Source: an uncultured Rhodoplanes sp.
GTDB lineage: Bacteria > Pseudomonadota > Alphaproteobacteria > Rhizobiales > Xanthobacteraceae
Length of the DNA stretch: 26,164 nt
Assembly: GCA_936924235.1 (NCBI GenBank)
Contig: CAKZHN010000590.1
Span: 1-26,164, forward strand
Direction of reading: 5' to 3'
This document shows positions 21,469 to 26,164 of this stretch, piece by piece (the first letter of the stretch is position 1; every line of letters starts with the position of its first letter). The notes under the pieces were generated by a model, which worked only from the letters and a program-made list of their open reading frames with translations, had not been told where the DNA came from and did no database searches. Position numbers and translations under genes: made by a program.

Positions 21469-22227
21469 TCAGCCCGCCCTGGCGCGGCCGCGGTCCATCG
21501 CGGCGCGCATGGCCTTCACGGTCTGCGCGAGCCCGGTGAACACCGCCTCGCCGATCAGGAAATGGCCGATGTTCAGTTCGAAGATCTCCGGCAGCGCCGA
21601 GATGGTCTCGGCGCTGGCGTGGTCGAGGCCGTGGCCGGCATGCACTTCGAGGCCGAGGTTTCTGGCGAGCGCGGCGCCGGCGCGGATGCGCTGCCATTCG
21701 CGCTCGGCCGCGGCCTGGTCGCCGTCGGTGAGCGCGTGGCACCACGCGCCGGTGTGGATCTCGATGACCGGAGCCTTCAGCGCTGCAGCTGTCTCGATCT
21801 GCCTGGAGTCAGCCGCGATGAACAGCGACACCCGGATTCCTGCCGCAAGGAGCTTGGCGATCTTTGGCCCAAGCTCGGCGCGCTGACCCGCGGCATCGAG
21901 GCCGCCCTCGGTGGTGCGCTCCGCGCGCCGCTCCGGGACGAGGCACGCCGCGTGCGGCCGCGTGCGGACTGCGATCTCGACCATCTCGTCGGTCGCGGCC
22001 ATCTCGAGATTGAGCGGCTTGGCGATACTGGCTTTCAGGCGCGCGATGTCATCGTCGCTGATGTGGCGGCGGTCTTCGCGCAGATGCGCCGTGATGCCGT
22101 CGGCGCCGGCCTCGATCGCCAGCATCGCGGCGCGCACCGGATCCGGATGCCGCCCGCCACGCGCGTTGCGGATGGTGGCGACGTGATCGATGTTGACGCC
22201 GAGGCGGAGGGGCAAAGCCGCGGGCAC
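21469..22227 (-). CDS. pdxJ: Pyridoxine 5'-phosphate synthase
   Basis: The 252-residue TIM-barrel enzyme condenses 1-deoxyxylulose 5-phosphate with 3-amino-2-oxopropyl phosphate to form pyridoxine 5'-phosphate, the last ring-forming step of vitamin B6 synthesis. Diagnostic motifs are LGVNIDHVATIRNARGG (9-25), DGITAHLREDRRHISDDD, NLEMAATDEM, VSLFIAADSRQIE, LEVHAGHGLDH and FELNIGHFLIGEAVF. The start is GTG at 22227 with AGGA 8 bases upstream. It lies 29 bp after the rsh stop on the same strand. Confidence 0.97.
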   Translation of the reverse strand: MPAALPLRLGVNIDHVATIRNARGGRHPDPVRAAMLAIEAGADGITAHLREDRRHISDDDIARLKASIAKPLNLEMAATDEMVEIAVRTRPHAACLVPERRAERTTEGGLDAAGQRAELGPKIAKLLAAGIRVSLFIAADSRQIETAAALKAPVIEIHTGAWCHALTDGDQAAAEREWQRIRAGAALARNLGLEVHAGHGLDHASAETISALPEIFELNIGHFLIGEAVFTGLAQTVKAMRAAMDRGRARAG

Positions 22228-22256
22228 GTTGGTGTCCTGTTATTTGAAATCGCGCA

Positions 22257-24587
22257 TCAGCCGGTCACCCGCTCGGCCGCCGCGACCACCTTCTTGGCGC
22301 GGAGCTGCGAGATGATGGCGTTGAGGTGCTTGAGGTCGTAGACCTCGAGATCGATGGTGCAGTCGGTGAAGTCCGGCGAGCGCCGCTTCATGCTGATGTT
22401 GTCGATGTTGCCGTCATTCTCGGCGATAACGGTGGCGATCTGCGCCAGCGTGCCGGGCTCGTTGAGCGATTGGATGGCGATCCGCGCCGGGAAGCGCTGC
22501 GGCGTGCGTTCGTCGATGTCCCAGCGCACGTCGAGCCAGCGCTCGGGCGTGTCCTCGAAGTCCTTCAGCGTCGGTGACTGGATCGGGTAGATCGTGATGC
22601 CCTCGCCCGGCGTGAGAATGCCGACGATGCGATCGCCCGGCACCGCGCCGCCATCCGGCGCAAAGCGCACCGGCAGATCGGAGTTGATGCCACGGATCGG
22701 GATCGACGAGGCCTGGTCGGCCTCGGGCACCTTGAACTGCACCGCCTTGCCCTTCTTCAGGCCGAACCAGCCGGCCTCGGTCTTCGGCGGCGGCACCGGC
22801 GAGATGCGCTCCTCCTTGTAGTCGGGGTACATGGCGCGGGCGACGTCCGACGGCCGCATCTCGCCGCGGCCGACCGCGACGAAGACGTCGTCGATGGTGG
22901 TGCGCGCGAGCCGCGGCAGTGCGCCGGTGAGCTTTTCGTCGGAGTATTCGCGCTTGGCGCGCTGGCACAGCCGCTCGACGATGCGGCGGCCGAGCTCGGC
23001 ATACTGCACGCGCACTGCGTTGCGCGTGGCCCGGCGGATCGCCAGCCGCGCCTTGCCGGTGACCACGATGGATTCCCAGGCCGACGGCGGCGCCTCCTGC
23101 GCCGGCGAGGTGATGATCTGGACCTCGTCGCCGTTGTTGAGCTCGGAGATGAGCGGCGCGATCTTGCCGTTGATCTTGCAGCCGACCGCATGGTTGCCGA
23201 CGTCGGTGTGCACCGCATAGGCAAAATCGATCGGCGTGGCCTTGCGCGGCAGCGCGATCAGCTTGCCCTTCGGCGTGAAGCAGAACACCTGATCGTGGAA
23301 CAGTTCGAGCTTGGTGTGCTCGAGGAATTCCTCAGGGTTCGAGCCCTCCGCCAGCAATTCGATGGTGCGGCGCAGCCAGGCGTAGGCGTTGGATTCGCGC
23401 GACAGCATGTCCGACGGCGAGTCGGAGCCTTCCTTGTAGAGCGCGTGCGCCGCGATGCCGTATTCGGCGATCTCGTGCATATCCTCGGTGCGGATCTGCA
23501 GCTCGACGCGCTGCTTGCCGGGCCCGATCACCGTGGTGTGCAGCGAACGGTAGTCGTTCTGCTTGGGCGTCGAGATGTAGTCCTTGAAGCGGCCGGGCAC
23601 CATCGGCCAGGTGGTGTGGACGATGCCGAGCGCGCGGTAGCACTCGCGCTGCGTCTTGACGATGACGCGGAAGCCGAAGATGTCGGAGAGCTGCTCGAAG
23701 CCGACCGACTTGCGCTCCATCTTGCGCCAGATCGAATACGGCCGCTTGCGCCGGCCGGTGACGATCGCCTCGGTGCCGGACTCGGCGAGCTTGCGGGTGA
23801 GCTGCTGCTCGATCTCGGCGATCAGATGGCTGTGGCGGGCGGCGAGCGCGTCGAGCCGCTCGCGCACCAGATCGTTGGCCTCCGGATAGAGCTGGCGGAA
23901 CGACAGGTCCTCCAGCTCCTCGCGCAGGTGATGCATGCCCATGCGGCCGGCGAGTGGCGCGTAGATGTCGAGCGTTTCCTGGCCGATGCGCGCGCGGCCC
24001 TCGGGCGGCATGTATTCGAGGGTGCGCATGTTGTGCAGCCGGTCGGCGAGCTTCACCAGCAGCACGCGGACGTCGTCGGCGATGGCCAGCAAGAGCTTGC
24101 GCAGGTTCTCGGCCTGCTTGGCCTCGCGGGAGACGAGGTCGAGCTTCTTCAGCTTGGTCAGGCCCTCGACCAGATGGCCGATGTCGGGGCCGAACACCTG
24201 GTCGATCTCGGCCCGGGTGGTCGGCGTGTCCTCGATGGTGTCGTGCAGCAGCGCCGCCGCGATGGTGGCGTCGTCGAGCTTGAGATCGGTCAGGATCGCC
24301 GCGACCTCGAGCGGATGGGTGAAGTACGGATCGCCCGAAGCGCGCTTCTGCTCGCCATGGGCCTTCATGGCGTAGACGTAGGCGCGGTTGAGCAGTGCCT
24401 CGTCGGTGTTCGGATTGTAGCGGCGCACCCGTTCGATCAGGTCATACTGCCGCATGATCGCGGCAGGCTTCTTCTTTTTCTCTTTTTCAACAACGGCTTG
24501 GGCAACGATATTCGAGCCCCGGTCGAGCGAGGGCCGGGCCCTCGCCGGGCTTTGCATGCGTGGCAGATCGGTCTTCGATTGCGCCAT
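22257..24587 (-). CDS. rsh: Bifunctional (p)ppGpp synthetase/hydrolase (RSH)
   Basis: This enzyme makes and degrades the alarmone (p)ppGpp in the stringent response. The HD hydrolase domain has His91, LLHDTIEDT (114-122; His115, Asp116) and ADRLHNMRTL (Asp182). The synthetase domain has GRRKRPYSIWRKM (278-290), LSDIFGFRVIV and NDYRSLHTTVIGP. Its RFKD (333-336) is the RXKD form of bifunctional RSH proteins, not the acidic EXDD of RelA-only enzymes. A TGS domain (FCFTPKGKLIALPRKATPID, then YAVHTDVGNHAVGCKINGK) and a C-terminal ACT domain (SLNEPGTLAQIATVIAENDG) follow. The ATG at 24587 gives 776 residues, including a Lys-rich lead (KEKKKKP); an ATG at 24455 (MRQYDLIERV) is close to the start in relatives and could be the true one. 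A 202-bp gap separates it from rpoZ. Confidence 0.95.
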   Translation of the reverse strand: MAQSKTDLPRMQSPARARPSLDRGSNIVAQAVVEKEKKKKPAAIMRQYDLIERVRRYNPNTDEALLNRAYVYAMKAHGEQKRASGDPYFTHPLEVAAILTDLKLDDATIAAALLHDTIEDTPTTRAEIDQVFGPDIGHLVEGLTKLKKLDLVSREAKQAENLRKLLLAIADDVRVLLVKLADRLHNMRTLEYMPPEGRARIGQETLDIYAPLAGRMGMHHLREELEDLSFRQLYPEANDLVRERLDALAARHSHLIAEIEQQLTRKLAESGTEAIVTGRRKRPYSIWRKMERKSVGFEQLSDIFGFRVIVKTQRECYRALGIVHTTWPMVPGRFKDYISTPKQNDYRSLHTTVIGPGKQRVELQIRTEDMHEIAEYGIAAHALYKEGSDSPSDMLSRESNAYAWLRRTIELLAEGSNPEEFLEHTKLELFHDQVFCFTPKGKLIALPRKATPIDFAYAVHTDVGNHAVGCKINGKIAPLISELNNGDEVQIITSPAQEAPPSAWESIVVTGKARLAIRRATRNAVRVQYAELGRRIVERLCQRAKREYSDEKLTGALPRLARTTIDDVFVAVGRGEMRPSDVARAMYPDYKEERISPVPPPKTEAGWFGLKKGKAVQFKVPEADQASSIPIRGINSDLPVRFAPDGGAVPGDRIVGILTPGEGITIYPIQSPTLKDFEDTPERWLDVRWDIDERTPQRFPARIAIQSLNEPGTLAQIATVIAENDGNIDNISMKRRSPDFTDCTIDLEVYDLKHLNAIISQLRAKKVVAAAERVTG

Positions 24588-24717
24588 AGTCCAGCGACCG
24601 TGGCCGCCGGCGGCATTCCAACGTTCGTTGCTGCAATCCGGCCCGGCGGCGTTCTCTCGTTGATCAAAATATCACGAGGAATCGCCGCAGCCGCAAGGTC
24701 AAGGACCGAAACGGGTT

Positions 24718-24754
24718 CACAAAAAGCAAATGGCCCGGCGTGCGGCCGGGCCAT
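24718..24754 (-). terminator. Intrinsic terminator of rpoZ
   Basis: ATGGCCCGGC (24730-24739) and GCCGGGCCAT (24745-24754) form a perfect 10-bp stem with a 5-base loop. Read on the - strand the stem is followed by TTGCTTTTTGTG, a proper T-rich tail. It lies 36 bp after the rpoZ stop and separates rpoZ from rsh. Confidence 0.85.
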
Positions 24755-24789
24755 CGCGATCTGCCGGAACGGCAGAAATTTCGGCCAAA

Positions 24790-25188
24790 TTACTCGCCGT
24801 CGTCGGGTTCCGGCTGCTCCTCCGGCGGAGTGAGCCCTTCCAGGCCCTTCAGCAGCTCTTCCTCGCTCATGTGATCGACCGCGACCTCGGTGTCGTCGGC
24901 ATCGACCGAGCCGCCCGAGCCGGCGATCAGCGGCACGCTGTCGGACTCCGGCTCGTCCACCTCGACGTACTTCTGCAGCGAGTGGATCAGGTCTTCCTTG
25001 AGGTCTTCCGGCGAGATCGTGGTTTCGGCGATCTCGCGCAGCGACACGACCGGGTTCTTGTCGTTGTCGCGGTCGACCGTGATCTGCGAACCGGATGAGA
25101 TCATGCGCGCGCGATGGCTCGCCAGCAGCACGAGATCGAAGCGGTTGGGCACCTTGTCGATGCAGTCTTCGACGGTCACACGGGCCAT
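24790..25188 (-). CDS. rpoZ: RNA polymerase omega subunit
   Basis: The 132-residue protein assists assembly of RNA polymerase by holding beta-prime and, in proteobacteria, forms part of a (p)ppGpp-binding site. The conserved N-terminal part is MARVTVEDCIDKVPNRFDLV (1-20), LASHRARMISSG and KNPVVSLREIAE. The tail after residue 62 is acidic (EVDEPESDS, DADDTEV, PPEEQPEPDDGE) and makes the protein longer than the 91-residue E. coli subunit, as is usual in Rhizobiales. A GGAG ribosome-binding site is 9-10 bases upstream of the ATG. It precedes the (p)ppGpp enzyme gene on the same strand, as in many proteobacteria, but an intrinsic terminator between them limits co-transcription. Confidence 0.96.
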   Translation of the reverse strand: MARVTVEDCIDKVPNRFDLVLLASHRARMISSGSQITVDRDNDKNPVVSLREIAETTISPEDLKEDLIHSLQKYVEVDEPESDSVPLIAGSGGSVDADDTEVAVDHMSEEELLKGLEGLTPPEEQPEPDDGE

Positions 25189-25298
25189 GCGGCTCTGCTC
25201 CTTACAACGTGGCGTTGTCGTGAATTGTTGGCTGTACGTAACGTCATGCGACTAAAAGCGCAAGGCCAGAGGTATTGCCGAACCCCGTATCAGTAGTT

Positions 25299-25325
25299 TT
25301 GTCAGTCGACACGCAGCACTATAAC
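25299..25325 (+). promoter_or_regulatory. Possible sigma70-like promoter for the NYN-domain gene
   Basis: TTGTCA (25299-25304) and TATAAC (25320-25325) are separated by 15 bases, slightly short. They lie in the 302-bp AT-richer gap between the divergent rpoZ and NYN genes and point to the latter, leaving a leader of about 160 bases. The rest of the gap shows no gene or strong hairpin. Confidence 0.35.
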
Positions 25326-25490
25326 TGGCATACCCACCTTAATTTTAGGGCAGATTGTGACATTGGGACGACAACGACCGCATTTGCGCGGCATTTTGCT
25401 GGTCGATTCCCAATAACCACGGTCAAAAATCAACCACCCGGCCAACCACCGCCGGGAACCGCCGCTATGGCGAGGAGTAATTCGCGAGGA

Positions 25491-26162
25491 ATGATGTCTG
25501 CACAGGTCGAGAAAATCGCGCTGTTCATCGACGGCGCAAACCTCTACGCAACCGCAAAATCACTAGGTTTCGACGTTGATTACAAGCGGCTGCTTCGGGA
25601 GTTCCAGTCGCGTGGCAATCTTCTACGCGCCTTCTATTACACCGCTGTGATCGAGGATCAGGAGTATTCATCGATCCGTCCGCTGATCGATTGGCTCGAT
25701 TACAACGGCTATACGGTAGTCACGAAAGCAACCAAAGAGTTCGTCGACCAGAGCACCGGCCGCCGCAAGGTGAAGGGCAGCATGGACATCGAGCTTGCGG
25801 TCGACGCCATGGAGCTCGCGCCGCACATCGATCACATGGTCCTGTTCTCCGGCGACGGCGATTTCCGCTCGCTGGTCGAGTCGGTCCAGCGCCGCGGCGT
25901 TCGCGTTACGGTTGTGTCGACGATTTCGACGCAGCCGCCGATGGTCGCCGACGAACTGCGCCGCCAAGCCGACGTGTTCCTCGACATCGCCGAGCTGCAG
26001 TCCAAGGTCGGGCGCGATCCGTCCGAACGGCCGGCGCGGGAACCCCGCGAGCCGCGGGGCGGTCCGCAGCAGCACACGCCGCAGTTCCTGCAGCGTGGCC
26101 CGGAACGCGGTCCGGCACAGCGTACGCCGGTCGGCGCCGCTTCGGACGATTTCGAAGACTAG
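25491..26162 (+). CDS. NYN-domain (LabA/DUF88-type, PIN-like) ribonuclease
   Basis: The frame is open from further upstream, but GAGGA just before tandem ATGs at 25491 and 25494 and the family start MSxxxEKIALFIDGANLYA place the start here. The 223-residue protein has a NYN domain (about 7-170), a PIN-like metal-dependent nuclease fold. The acidic residues expected at its active site are present: Asp14 in FIDGANLY, Asp99 and Asp104 in KGSMDIELAVDAM, and Asp122/Asp124 in LFSGDGDFRSLVE. Proteins of this type are thought to act in RNA processing or decay. The tail (about 175-223) is disordered and rich in Arg, Pro, Gly and Gln, which may bind RNA, and ends in an acidic DDFED. It is divergent from rpoZ, an arrangement common in Rhizobiales. 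Confidence 0.9.
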   Translation: MMSAQVEKIALFIDGANLYATAKSLGFDVDYKRLLREFQSRGNLLRAFYYTAVIEDQEYSSIRPLIDWLDYNGYTVVTKATKEFVDQSTGRRKVKGSMDIELAVDAMELAPHIDHMVLFSGDGDFRSLVESVQRRGVRVTVVSTISTQPPMVADELRRQADVFLDIAELQSKVGRDPSERPAREPREPRGGPQQHTPQFLQRGPERGPAQRTPVGAASDDFED

Positions 26163-26164
26163 GC

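Noticed and set aside
23190..24833. A 547-codon open frame antisense to rsh
   Set aside because: It is a shadow of a clearly functional RSH gene, with no recognisable motif or ribosome-binding site.
25275..25490. Upstream in-frame extension of the NYN-domain gene (TTG at 25275)
   Set aside because: The added 72 residues lack family similarity and contain the probable promoter region; GAGGA before the tandem ATGs marks the real start.

Overview
The window is GC-rich bacterial chromosome, most likely from the Hyphomicrobiales (Rhizobiales) and close to the Bradyrhizobium/Xanthobacteraceae type of genome. This rests on the core-gene order rpoZ - rsh - pdxJ - acpS - lepB - rnc - era - recO with parC nearby, on Omp25/OprB-style porins, on a candidate manganese (Mur-type) operator, and on GGAAC-N16-CGTT promoters typical of the alphaproteobacterial general stress sigma factor EcfG. 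I saw no tRNA, rRNA, CRISPR array, insertion sequence or phage gene.

Left part (1-9.3 kb): envelope and ion transport. The 3' end of a large repeat-rich surface or secreted protein is followed by an OprB-type porin and a small Omp25-like barrel, all on the + strand. Facing them on the - strand is a two-gene operon, mntH (Nramp Mn2+ importer) followed by a 678-residue porin in which an Omp25-like barrel is fused to an OprB-like barrel (mnoP-like). Together they would carry Mn2+ across both membranes. The 148-bp region upstream of mntH holds a Mur-box-like operator for mntH and, one base away, an EcfG-type promoter pointing to a divergent CPA2 cation/proton antiporter with two C-terminal universal stress domains.

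Middle part (9.3-15.5 kb): a small secreted DUF4431-like protein, parC (topoisomerase IV subunit A), and a solitary NodU/CmcH-family O-carbamoyltransferase, all on the - strand. A 457-bp gap with a sigma70-like and an EcfG-like promoter then leads into three tiny secreted-protein genes on the + strand.

Right part (15.5-26.2 kb): housekeeping genes on the - strand in two blocks. rsh - pdxJ - unknown secreted protein - acpS are closely spaced; after a 232-bp gap come lepB - rnc - era - unknown secreted protein - recO, with ATGA, 8-bp and 2-bp junctions that suggest translational coupling. RNase III carries an unusual N-terminal extension of about 140 residues, built partly of pentapeptide repeats. 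rpoZ has its own intrinsic terminator and faces a divergent NYN-domain nuclease (LabA type) whose gene ends at the window edge.

The most interesting points are the Mn operon with its double-barrel porin and adjoining stress promoter, the repeat-extended RNase III, the two unrecognised secreted proteins embedded in the core operons, and the stress-promoter-linked tiny secreted protein. All calls come from reading the sequence; no database search was run.
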